A DNA stretch of 7,332 nt, from NCBI GenBank assembly GCA_949285775.1, contig CASEAD010000161.1, positions 1 to 7,332 on the forward strand, in the 5' to 3' direction. The stretch is from an uncultured bacterium (GTDB lineage Bacteria; Bacillota_I; Bacilli_A; RF39; UBA660). The position numbers and the translations under genes are program-made. The notes under the pieces were generated by a model that did no database searches, was not told the DNA's origin, and saw nothing but the letters and a program-made list of their open reading frames with translations. Numbering within the stretch: the stretch's first letter is position 1; every line of letters starts with the position of its first letter. Shown here one piece after another: positions 1-7,100 of the stretch.

Positions 1-992
1 TCATCTTCCCATACCTTAGTAACAATCAACTTACCATCATTAGTAGGATCGTCATCTTCTTCATTAATTTTTTCAGGTTCATGTGTATTAGTAACAGTAT
101 ATCCAGCACCTACACTTCCCGTAATATAACTAGTATATCCTGTAACACTAACTTCTTCAATAGTATATTCTATCTCACTACCATTAGCATATTTATATAA
201 TCCTTCAAATGTATAAGTCCAATCATTACTCTCATCTAGAACAACAGTCCTAAATTCTTCTCCATTAGCAAGTAACCTAATAGTAATACTCTCTGCTCTA
301 ATACCATCTTGATTACTATTATCATCCCATACTTTAGTAACAACTAACTTACCATCATTAGTAGGATCGTCGTCATCTTCATTAATTAATTCTGGTTCAT
401 GTGTATTTGTAACAGTAAATCCTTCACTTACACTTCCCGTAATATCAGATGTATAGCCCTCAACACTAACTTCTTTAATAGAATAAACTATCTCACTACC
501 ATTAGCATATTTATCCAAATTTTCAAATGTATAAGTCCAATCATTACTTTCATTTAATTTTACAGTATCAACAACACTATCATTAGCGTATAATGTTACT
601 TCTACCTCACTAGATCTTATACCATCTTGATTATTATTATCATCCCATACCTTAGTAACAGTTAATTTACCATCATTAGTAGGATCATCATCATCTTCAT
701 TAATTAATTCTGGTTCATGTGTATTAATAGTATCATATCCACTATAAGTTGTAGTATACCCTTCTACAGAGTCTTCTACTACTGTATATTCAATCTCATA
801 ACTACTATCATTTTCATGTCCTAATTCATATTTATATAAATTAGTAAATGCATATTCCCAGTTATTACTACTTGTTACTACAACACTATCAATTTCTTCT
901 CCATTAGCAAACAATCTAACAGTAATACTATCTGGCCTAATACCATCTTGATCATTATTATCAATCCAAGTTTTAGTACCATTAACACTTAC
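1..992 (-). repeat. Tandem Cna_B module repeats inside the adhesin gene (318-bp period)
   Basis: There are four modules in the direction of translation: 992-666 (109 codons, divergent), 665-348, 347-30 (both exactly 106 codons), and 29-1 (first 9 codons only). Modules 2 and 3 share about 77 of 106 residues by hand alignment. Each complete module has the isopeptide trio: Lys in the first strand (K567, K674, K780), Glu in the E-x-S-V-x-G-Y strand (E633, E734, E840) and Asn in the final NTHEPE strand (N650, N756, N862). An acidic linker, NE(D/E)DDDPTNDGK, closes each module. The fourth copy runs off the window, so the total count is unknown. Confidence 0.93.
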
Positions 993-2672
993 TCTATCCC
1001 TATCCATAATACATAATGTAACAACAGCATCATTACTATGAACTATGTTAGTTTCTTTATAAGGGTTAACTCTAGTATCAATATGATAACTAAATGTAAC
1101 CTCTCCAACAATACCTTCCTCTGGACTAAATGTAAACGTACCGTCATTATTCATTACAAGTGTACCTTGTAAAGTACTATCTTTATAAATACTATAAGTA
1201 TTATCATCAACCTTTACAGTATTTACATCTTCATTTACAACAATACTGTCAACTACATCAACTTCTAATAAAGCATTATTTTCATTATCTTTCAAAATAT
1301 TATTATCTAAATCATTATTAAGAATAGTAGTACCATTTATTACTTCTTGACCATATCCAGTATAACTATCGTTATCACTATAATGATCATCATTAGCAAT
1401 AGCAGGTATTTCTACTGTTGGCTGTTCTTTATCAAAAGATAATACTAAATTAGTTTTTTCATAATATGGATTACTATCTTCAACAACTACATTTAATATA
1501 GCACTCTCATTAGTATACATACTACCATGATATTCATCTTTAGCACATATAACATAAGATAGCTCTTTTAAATTGTTAGCAGAAATATCTCCAATAGTCC
1601 ATTTTAAAGTAGTAGTACCATCATCATTATCTATAATCTCTACACCTTGTTCTAATAAATCAGTTCTAGATTCATCAGTTAAACTAAATTCCATAGGAAT
1701 AACATCTATAACTTCAGCATTACTACCAATAATATTCTTAGTTTGATTAATTATCTCTTGAAACTTATCCTTTAATTCACTTCCAGTTAAAGCCTCATAG
1801 TTCTTATATAAAGGACTTTCTTGTTCTGGATTAACCTCACTTAATATATCAGCAGCTTCACTTTCATTACCAAAAGTAATAGTATAGACATCAGCATCAG
1901 TATACTCTGCCTTTAACTCATCAAGTTCTTCCTTAGCAGCCTCTGATGGTTTTTTAAATCCACGTTCATCACACCTTCTACCATTATTACTACTAATACA
2001 ACATCTAACAGAATTATCATTCTGACCATTACCACTTTCAGAACCCACCGCATCTAAAAAACGAGTTGGTACACCATCAGTTAAAATAATAACAATTTTC
2101 TTAGCATCTTCTCTTCCATTGTTATCTAATAACTCATTAGCACGTTCAATACCAGCTTGCAAATTCGTACCTCCGTTTGCATTAAGTCTAGTATTAATAA
2201 AATTAGTAACAGTAACTTTATTACTCGTTAATTCTTGAACACTTTTAACCCTACTACCAAACTCAACAATACCAATTTGAACATTACCAGTTGAGTCCAT
2301 TAAAGTATCAGCAAAATCTGTTGCAGCCTCTTTGGCAGATATTATTCTATCTGTAGTACTAAAATCATATTCGCCGTTCTCTCCCCATGCCATACTACCA
2401 GAGCCATCAAATACTATTACAATATCTAACTTACCATTAGCAACAGAACTCTCCGTATACGGATTAGCATCAACTTGCAAACTAACTTCAGCAAGCCTAC
2501 CATATTCAAGATTGCTATCACTAGCGCCATCATAAATCTTTGTAGCAGTCTTAGTTACTTTAATCTTACCATATTCTTCTTGGGCAACAGCCAAATCACC
2601 AATCAGAATAGCGCCAACCAAAACAACTAAAAACAATAACAAAAACTTAATTGATTTTTTTCGGTTTTTCAC
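1..2672 (-). CDS. Secreted vWA / Cna_B-repeat surface adhesin, partial (C-terminus outside window)
   Basis: The frame stays open for 890 codons from GTG 2672 to the window edge. The start is set by an AGGAGGT site 8 bases upstream and by the signal peptide it yields: a basic N-terminus (KNRKK), a hydrophobic core at residues 10-25, and a likely cleavage after A30 (AVA/QEE). A von Willebrand factor A domain spans about residues 82-300. Its MIDAS metal site is complete: DGSGS at 89-93, T169 in GGTN, and D199 in LTDG. Residues about 306-415 resemble the DUF11-like stalk domain of pilin-like adhesins, and about 435-530 resemble cadherin/tandem-95 domains (NDGTFTFSPEEG). From about residue 561 there are Cna_B modules with the Lys, Glu and Asn of an intramolecular isopeptide bond. 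The family is wall-anchored and binds host or matrix ligands; an LPXTG signal is expected past the edge but not seen. The ligand is unknown. No frameshift was found: the frame agrees from start to edge. Confidence 0.9.
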   Translation of the reverse strand, partial: MKNRKKSIKFLLLFLVVLVGAILIGDLAVAQEEYGKIKVTKTATKIYDGASDSNLEYGRLAEVSLQVDANPYTESSVANGKLDIVIVFDGSGSMAWGENGEYDFSTTDRIISAKEAATDFADTLMDSTGNVQIGIVEFGSRVKSVQELTSNKVTVTNFINTRLNANGGTNLQAGIERANELLDNNGREDAKKIVIILTDGVPTRFLDAVGSESGNGQNDNSVRCCISSNNGRRCDERGFKKPSEAAKEELDELKAEYTDADVYTITFGNESEAADILSEVNPEQESPLYKNYEALTGSELKDKFQEIINQTKNIIGSNAEVIDVIPMEFSLTDESRTDLLEQGVEIIDNDDGTTTLKWTIGDISANNLKELSYVICAKDEYHGSMYTNESAILNVVVEDSNPYYEKTNLVLSFDKEQPTVEIPAIANDDHYSDNDSYTGYGQEVINGTTILNNDLDNNILKDNENNALLEVDVVDSIVVNEDVNTVKVDDNTYSIYKDSTLQGTLVMNNDGTFTFSPEEGIVGEVTFSYHIDTRVNPYKETNIVHSNDAVVTLCIMDRDRVSVNGTKTWIDNNDQDGIRPDSITVRLFANGEEIDSVVVTSSNNWEYAFTNLYKYELGHENDSSYEIEYTVVEDSVEGYTTTYSGYDTINTHEPELINEDDDDPTNDGKLTVTKVWDDNNNQDGIRSSEVEVTLYANDSVVDTVKLNESNDWTYTFENLDKYANGSEIVYSIKEVSVEGYTSDITGSVSEGFTVTNTHEPELINEDDDDPTNDGKLVVTKVWDDNSNQDGIRAESITIRLLANGEEFRTVVLDESNDWTYTFEGLYKYANGSEIEYTIEEVSVTGYTSYITGSVGAGYTVTNTHEPEKINEEDDDPTNDGKLIVTKVWED

Positions 2673-2680
2673 TAACCTCT

Positions 2681-2687
2681 ACCTCCT
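2681..2687 (-). promoter_or_regulatory. Ribosome binding site of the adhesin gene (decides the GTG start)
   Basis: On the minus strand AGGAGGT lies 8 bases before GTG 2672. No ATG in frame has a comparable site, and this start gives a complete signal peptide, so the GTG is chosen with confidence. Confidence 0.9.
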
Positions 2688-2737
2688 AACTTATTTACAC
2701 AACAACATAGCAATATCTGTCGTATAAATTGGTGCCT

Positions 2738-2766
2738 ATTCTAACCGCTTTTAACACTTTTGTCAA
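2738..2766 (-). promoter_or_regulatory. Sigma-A promoter of the adhesin gene
   Basis: A perfect TTGACA -35 box (2766-2761) is followed by a 17-base spacer and TAGAAT as -10 (2743-2738). Transcription would start near 2731, leaving a leader of about 58 bases before GTG 2672. I found no strong hairpin or riboswitch in that leader. The upstream operon ends in a terminator, so this promoter makes the adhesin an independent unit. Confidence 0.85.
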
Positions 2767-2779
2767 TAGATAACTAGTA

Positions 2780-2799
2780 ATTTATTCAATATTTATTCA
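2780..2799 (-). repeat. Two 9-bp direct repeats upstream of the adhesin promoter
   Basis: On the minus strand TGAATAAAT occurs twice, at 2799-2791 and 2788-2780, with an 11-base period, about one helical turn. The pair lies 13 to 33 bases upstream of the -35 box. It could be a regulator's operator or an AT-rich UP-like element. The protein that would bind is unknown, and low complexity makes chance recurrence possible. Confidence 0.45.
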
Positions 2800-2850
2800 T
2801 TTTATTAACTAAAAAGTAATTATATTACACAAAACAACTTATATCTATAC

Positions 2851-2877
2851 AAAAAAAAGACTATGAAAATCATAATC
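2851..2877 (-). terminator. Intrinsic terminator of the ABC transporter operon
   Basis: Read on the minus strand, GATTATGA (2877-2870), loop TTT and TCATAGTC (2866-2859) form an 8-bp stem with one G-U pair, followed by eight T (2858-2851). The stem starts one base after the permease stop codon. It separates the ABC operon from the adhesin gene. Confidence 0.9.
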
Positions 2878-2878
2878 T

Positions 2879-4711
2879 CTACTCTGTCCTAAGTGCTACC
2901 ACAGGATCCTTCTTACTAGCAAACCTAGAGGGAATTAATCCCGCTATAAAAGTTAATACCACACTTATTATCACCAATATAATAGCCCCCAACACTGGTA
3001 ACTTAGAAATATTAGATATATTAACAACATTCTTAATAATTATATTTATAGGAATATTCAATATTATAGTTATAACTATCCCCAAAACACCAGCAACCAT
3101 TCCCTCTATTACAGTCTCAGCATTAAATACCCTAGATATATCCTTCTTACTAGCGCCTATCGCTCTTAATATACCTATCTCTTTAGTTCTCTCTAAAACT
3201 GATATATAAGTAATAATACCTATCATAATACTAGATACAATTAAACTAATTGCTACAAACGCTATTAAAACATAACTAATTACATTAACAATATTAGTAA
3301 CAGATGACATAAGTACCCCTACCATATCAGTATAATTAATAACATTCTCTTCCATATCATTATCTTCCTGCATCTGGTTATATTCTAAAATTATATTCTT
3401 TATCTCTTCTTTAGAATCAAAATCCTTAGGATATATATTAATAGTACTAGGAGTATCCAAAGAAGCAATCCCTAACTTCTCTAAATTATCCTCATAAGTA
3501 GTAGACATATTCTCTGTATAACTTCTAATATACTCTGCCAACTCAGTCTGATCCAAACTACTCAAATACATTCTCTCTTCATAACTTAAATTATTCATAT
3601 CAAATTCATCACCAGTATTAAACTCACTACCAGTAAATACATTAATATTACTATTAGATAACTGCTCTTTTACTATATCACTCTCATTTATCTTATTAAT
3701 TAAATATTCCATTAACTCATTAGTATAACCAATTAAACCAGAAGAAGTAGTAACCGTCTCCTCATTAGGTCTAATTATACCAACAACACTAATCTCCAAA
3801 GAATTATCTACCAAATTTTTCATATATTCACTATCATCTGATCTATCTATCCAAATACTACCTTCTTTTTCATAATAATCACTATTTAATACTAACTTAT
3901 ACTTTAAATTAAGTAACTCATCATAACTATAACTAGTCTCCTCAAAACTAATCTCTTCCCCATTAACCATCATATTAAATTTCTCTTGCAACTCATCTTG
4001 TGATAAAATACCCAAAGTATATAAAGTATAATCACTTATCTCATTATTTTCACTAACAATTAATACAACCTCATTATAATTACTAGGCCACTTCCCCGCT
4101 ACTACATCATACTGACTTTCAAGTAAACTATCATTATTCATTAACTCTGTCCATACATTATAACTACTCATCATATTAGAATATACACTACTATAATCAC
4201 TACCCATACCTAAAGCATCAAATATTGTCGTAGGATTAACTTGAACAACCCCATCCGTAGTATCACTCTTATATAAATTCATCGTAACATCATAACCATA
4301 TTGAATATCATTAACATAATTACTAATATTACTATCATCACTATCTAAAAATTCCTTAAACTCTTTTAAATTATTAGTCTGAACCTGAGAAGTCATTGTC
4401 GTAAATAAATCACCCATTATATTCCTTGAATACACCCTATCATCCTCATGCTCTACAACCTCACCACTCTCTGAAGTAAGAGACTCAACTAAACTAGAAG
4501 TATCTATAGTAGAAGACTCTATCGTTATAGGATATGATGACAAAGTATCCTCTTCTACTCTATTAATATATTCCTGAATACCATTAGATAAAGACAATAT
4601 TAAAGCTATACCAATAATACCAATCGAACCCGCAAAAGCCGTCAATATAGTCCTAGCCTTCTTCGTACGCAAATTATTAAAAGATAACCCCAACGCCGTC
4701 TTAAAAGACAT
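2879..4711 (-). CDS. MacB/FtsX-type ABC transporter permease with large extracytoplasmic domain
   Basis: This is a 610-residue membrane subunit. One transmembrane helix lies near residues 21-43 (after RTKKART; GSIGIIGIALILSLSNG). A long hydrophilic extracytoplasmic region covers about 45-470, rich in Ser, Asn, Asp and Glu. A C-terminal FtsX-like core follows with helices near 476-503, 532-560 and 573-594, and the cytoplasmic coupling motif LERTKEIGILRAIGAS between the first two of these. Four helices with a big external domain fit the MacB/LolC (type VII) fold better than the ten-helix BceB fold. Such systems use ATP hydrolysis to drive movements outside the membrane, moving peptides, lipoproteins or antimicrobials; the substrate here cannot be told. 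The partner ATPase ends 42 bases upstream. No good Shine-Dalgarno precedes ATG 4711; the nearest, AAGGGG, is 27 bases away. The 14 codons between the genes are in frame with the ATPase, suggesting a split fusion gene. Confidence 0.9.
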   Translation of the reverse strand: MSFKTALGLSFNNLRTKKARTILTAFAGSIGIIGIALILSLSNGIQEYINRVEEDTLSSYPITIESSTIDTSSLVESLTSESGEVVEHEDDRVYSRNIMGDLFTTMTSQVQTNNLKEFKEFLDSDDSNISNYVNDIQYGYDVTMNLYKSDTTDGVVQVNPTTIFDALGMGSDYSSVYSNMMSSYNVWTELMNNDSLLESQYDVVAGKWPSNYNEVVLIVSENNEISDYTLYTLGILSQDELQEKFNMMVNGEEISFEETSYSYDELLNLKYKLVLNSDYYEKEGSIWIDRSDDSEYMKNLVDNSLEISVVGIIRPNEETVTTSSGLIGYTNELMEYLINKINESDIVKEQLSNSNINVFTGSEFNTGDEFDMNNLSYEERMYLSSLDQTELAEYIRSYTENMSTTYEDNLEKLGIASLDTPSTINIYPKDFDSKEEIKNIILEYNQMQEDNDMEENVINYTDMVGVLMSSVTNIVNVISYVLIAFVAISLIVSSIMIGIITYISVLERTKEIGILRAIGASKKDISRVFNAETVIEGMVAGVLGIVITIILNIPINIIIKNVVNISNISKLPVLGAIILVIISVVLTFIAGLIPSRFASKKDPVVALRTE

Positions 4712-4753
4712 ATAATTCTTCTTACTCTTATGAATCTTCCCCTTCTTACCATC

Positions 4754-5440
4754 TTATATATCATCAAACTCATTAGAATCATCAACAATCTTCCCATCCA
4801 TTATCTTAACTATCCTCGTAGAATATTCATTAGCAAGTTCCGAATTATGTGTAACCATTATAACTAACCTATCCCTAGCAATCTCTGTTAAAAGCTTCAT
4901 TATCTGAACACTAGTCTTTGTATCCAAAGCTCCCGTAGGTTCATCCGCAAGTAAAATATCTGGATCATTAACCAAAGCCCTAGCAATCGCCACTCTCTGC
5001 ATCTGACCACCAGATAACTGATTAGGCCTCTTATCCATATGTTCACTAAGCCCAACTTTCTTTAATACCTTAATAGCCCTCTTTCTTCTCTCATCCTTAC
5101 TAACTCCAGATAAAGTTAAAGCTAACTCAACATTAGAAAGCACACTCTGATGAGATATCAAATTATAATTTTGAAAAACAAATCCTACCTTATGATTTCT
5201 ATAAGTATCCCAATCATTATCCTTATATTTCTTAGTAGAAACCCCATTAATAATCAAATCCCCACTAGTATACTTATCCAAACCACCAACAATATTTAAT
5301 AAAGTTGTCTTACCCGATCCTGATGGCCCCAAAATAGATACAAACTCACAATTCCTAAACTTAATACTAATCTTATTTAAAGCCACCTGTTTCAAACTAT
5401 CAGTCTCATACACCTTTGTAATATTCTTTAACTCTACCAC
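4754..5440 (-). CDS. MacB/BceA-family ABC transporter ATP-binding protein
   Basis: This 228-residue nucleotide-binding subunit has the full set of motifs: Walker A GPSGSGKTT at 38-46, Q-loop Q90 in FVFQNYNLI, signature LSGGQ at 142-146, Walker B ILLADEP with catalytic E167, D-loop ALD at 171-173, and H-loop H198 in VTHNSE. The FQNYNLISHQSVLSNVELAL segment and the ADEPTGALD block are typical of the LolD/MacB/BceA subfamily, which powers FtsX-type permeases like the next gene. The start is GTG 5440, with GAGGTGA (5453-5447) 6 bases upstream; the ATG just upstream is out of frame. Length is normal for the subfamily, so the enzyme is complete. The TAA at 4756-4754 is followed in the same frame by a lysine-rich linker and the permease. 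No two-component system or bacteriocin gene is visible nearby, so a resistance role is unproven. Confidence 0.94.
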   Translation of the reverse strand: MVELKNITKVYETDSLKQVALNKISIKFRNCEFVSILGPSGSGKTTLLNIVGGLDKYTSGDLIINGVSTKKYKDNDWDTYRNHKVGFVFQNYNLISHQSVLSNVELALTLSGVSKDERRKRAIKVLKKVGLSEHMDKRPNQLSGGQMQRVAIARALVNDPDILLADEPTGALDTKTSVQIMKLLTEIARDRLVIMVTHNSELANEYSTRIVKIMDGKIVDDSNEFDDI

Positions 5441-5465
5441 TAATCATCACCTCATAACTATATAT

Positions 5466-5471
5466 ATTGTA
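5466..5471 (-). promoter_or_regulatory. Possible extended -10 promoter of the ABC operon
   Basis: In the 56-base gap after the RSH gene, the minus strand reads TGGTACAAT, an extended -10 (TG-n-TACAAT). Transcription would start near 5459, about 19 bases before GTG 5440 and just upstream of its ribosome binding site. The -35 region (TTTTTA at 17 bases) is poor. The gap contains no terminator, so read-through from the RSH gene could also supply the operon. Confidence 0.45.
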
Positions 5472-5496
5472 CCACATAATTATATTATTAAAAACC

Positions 5497-6936
5497 CTAA
5501 ATATTACAAAAATCCCTTATCATACTCCTAGCCCTAGTAGTCTTTACCTTACCAAGCCACTCCCTTCTAGGACCAAAAGACAAAACATCAGTAACAATCT
5601 TTACCCTATCCTTATTATGTAAAATATAATCAGCTTTAACCACCTTATCATTAACAATAGCATATATCATAGTATTCCCTATATCCGGATGAATCTTATA
5701 AGCAAAATCTATCGCTGTAGCCCCCACTGGCAACTCTATTATATCTCCCCTTGTTGTATATACATAAATCTTATTAGATAGTATTTCACTCTTTACCTGA
5801 TTAACAAACTCTTGATTATCCGCAAACACACTATTAATTTCCACTAAAGATTCAAAAAATTGATATTTCTCTTTTAACTCTTTTTGCATAACCCCTCTAG
5901 CATCCCCCTTATTAATATCCCAATACGCTGTTAATCCAAAAGAAGCAATCTTATCCATATCAAAAGTCCTAATCTGCATCTGTACCAATCTATCATCTTC
6001 TCCAAAAACAGTCGTATGTAAAGACCTATACATATTAGTCTTTGGATTAAATATATAATCCTTAAACTTATCATTAATAGGATGATATTTAGAATGTACT
6101 ATCCCTAAAGTCTGATAACAATTCATAATACTATCAACCATTACCTTTAACGACAACAAATCATGAATATCATTTAACTTATGTCCTTGTTTCAATCTCT
6201 TATATATCCCATATATATTCTTAGTCCTAATCTTTATCTCATATGGAATATCCCTATCCTTTAATATACTCTCTATATTATATAACATACACTCTAAACA
6301 ATACCTACTATCATCTTCTATCCTTAACTTCTTATCTTCAATTCTTCTATATATATCAGGATACAAATACTGTAAAGACAAATCCTCTAACTCACTTTTA
6401 ATTCTATATGCCCCAATATAATAAGCAAGAGGAACAAATATATCCATAGTCTCCATAGCATTCTCTTTTTGCTTAAATTCTGACTTATACTGCAAAGTCC
6501 TCATATTATGAAGCCTATCAGCCAACTTAATAATAACTATCCTTACATCTTCTGTAATACTAGTAATAATCTTCCTCGTATTAGCATAATTCTGATCTTG
6601 TTTAGAAGAAAAATTCATCTTACTAATCTTCGTAACCCCATCAACCAAATTAGCAACATCCTTATTAAAATCACTCGCAACATCTTCTTTAGTATAACTA
6701 GTATCCTCTAAAGTATCATGTAATAACCCTGCACACACAGTATCCCTATCCGCATGCATTTCCGCTAAAATATACGCTACTGATAAAGGATGAATAATAT
6801 AATCCTCTCCACTCTGACGTTTTTGCCCCTTATGCAAATCAAAAGCACAAGAATAAGCCTTCTTAACCATACTAACCCCTGAAGCATCATACTCTGCTAC
6901 CTTTAAAAGCAACCCATCAATAGATAAATTATTCAT
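5497..6936 (-). CDS. Short RelA/SpoT homologue (HD-synthetase-TGS), probably a (p)ppGpp hydrolase
   Basis: This 479-residue cytoplasmic RSH enzyme belongs to the family that makes or degrades the alarmone (p)ppGpp. The HD hydrolase domain, about residues 25-150, keeps its usual residues: R40, H49, H73-D74, E77-D78 and N144 in DRLHNMRT. The pseudo-synthetase domain is about 225-345 and the TGS domain about 388-450. In the synthetase, R237, K239, D259, K292, K299, N301, Y303 and H307 are kept. The glutamate of the E-x-Q-I-R-T motif is Q319 (VQMQIRT), and there are further changes: K264 for Arg, K290 for Arg of RxKD, R304 for Gln of YQSLHT, and Y338 for His of AAHW. The protein ends just after TGS (TTRARSMIRDFCNI), so the helical, zinc-finger/RIS and ACT domains of the usual 730-740-residue Rel are missing. 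ATG 6936 is chosen over ATG 6966 because GGAGGTG precedes it and 6966 lies inside a terminator hairpin. Confidence 0.9.
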   Translation of the reverse strand: MNNLSIDGLLLKVAEYDASGVSMVKKAYSCAFDLHKGQKRQSGEDYIIHPLSVAYILAEMHADRDTVCAGLLHDTLEDTSYTKEDVASDFNKDVANLVDGVTKISKMNFSSKQDQNYANTRKIITSITEDVRIVIIKLADRLHNMRTLQYKSEFKQKENAMETMDIFVPLAYYIGAYRIKSELEDLSLQYLYPDIYRRIEDKKLRIEDDSRYCLECMLYNIESILKDRDIPYEIKIRTKNIYGIYKRLKQGHKLNDIHDLLSLKVMVDSIMNCYQTLGIVHSKYHPINDKFKDYIFNPKTNMYRSLHTTVFGEDDRLVQMQIRTFDMDKIASFGLTAYWDINKGDARGVMQKELKEKYQFFESLVEINSVFADNQEFVNQVKSEILSNKIYVYTTRGDIIELPVGATAIDFAYKIHPDIGNTMIYAIVNDKVVKADYILHNKDRVKIVTDVLSFGPRREWLGKVKTTRARSMIRDFCNI

Positions 6937-6939
6937 ATA

Positions 6940-6946
6940 CACCTCC
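6940..6946 (-). promoter_or_regulatory. Ribosome binding site that fixes the RSH start
   Basis: GGAGGTG on the minus strand, with GGAGG 5 bases before ATG 6936. The in-frame ATG at 6966, ten codons earlier, has no such site and falls in the 3' arm of the upstream terminator hairpin, so it is rejected. Confidence 0.88.
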
Positions 6947-6953
6947 AAATAAC

Positions 6954-6983
6954 AAAAAAACACCATAATAAAATTACAGTGTT
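6954..6983 (-). terminator. Intrinsic terminator / possible attenuator between the small ORF and the RSH gene
   Basis: On the minus strand AACACTGTAA (6983-6974), loop TTTTA and TTATGGTGTT (6968-6959) form a 10-bp stem with two G-U pairs. A run of seven T ends at 6954, two of them shared with the stem. It overlaps the small ORF's stop codon. Only 17 bases remain before the RSH start, too few for another promoter, so RSH expression seems to need read-through of this element or a promoter inside the small ORF. Confidence 0.82.
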
Positions 6984-7074
6984 ACCCAAGAAATAAGCAA
7001 AAAGACACAACTAAAGAAACTATAAATAAAACATTAAAATTAACAATATCAATCCCTTTAATCATACTTCTCAT
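6982..7074 (-). CDS. 30-residue hydrophobic small ORF, possible leader or membrane peptide
   Basis: ATG 7074 to TAA 6984-6982 encodes 30 residues, starting MRSMIKGIDIVNF and ending SFCLFLG. Residues about 13-30 are almost wholly hydrophobic and long enough for one transmembrane helix; the N-terminus is basic. Translation is well supported by GAGGTGAG (7084-7077), whose GAGG core is 6 bases before the ATG, and transcription by a promoter about 20 bases further up. The stop codon runs into a terminator stem, and the RSH gene follows. It could be a leader peptide controlling read-through, a small membrane protein, or a toxin-like peptide. Thirteen of 30 residues are Ile, Leu or Val, but there is no run of one codon as in classical attenuators. 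I do not recognise a family. Confidence 0.6.
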   Translation of the reverse strand: MRSMIKGIDIVNFNVLFIVSLVVSFCLFLG

Positions 7075-7100
7075 TACTCACCTCTTAAAATATACAAACA

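Noticed and set aside
1..992. CRISPR array or tandem non-coding repeat
   Set aside because: The 318-bp repeats are in one continuous reading frame and encode recognisable Cna_B modules.
2332..2535. A 67-codon open frame on the plus strand inside the adhesin gene
   Set aside because: It lies opposite the conserved vWA MIDAS coding sequence, lacks a ribosome binding site and resembles no protein; it is a shadow of the minus-strand gene.
5441..5496. A terminator between the RSH gene and the ABC operon
   Set aside because: The gap holds only AT-rich sequence without a GC-containing stem followed by a T-run on the minus strand.
6508..6711. A 67-codon open frame on the plus strand inside the RSH gene
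   Set aside because: It is antisense to the conserved HD domain and has low-complexity Ile/Asn-rich content; it is a shadow frame.
6937..6966. A ten-codon N-terminal extension of the RSH protein from ATG 6966 (MVFFCYLEVY)
   Set aside because: That ATG is inside the 3' arm of a terminator hairpin and has no ribosome binding site, while ATG 6936 follows GGAGGTG.
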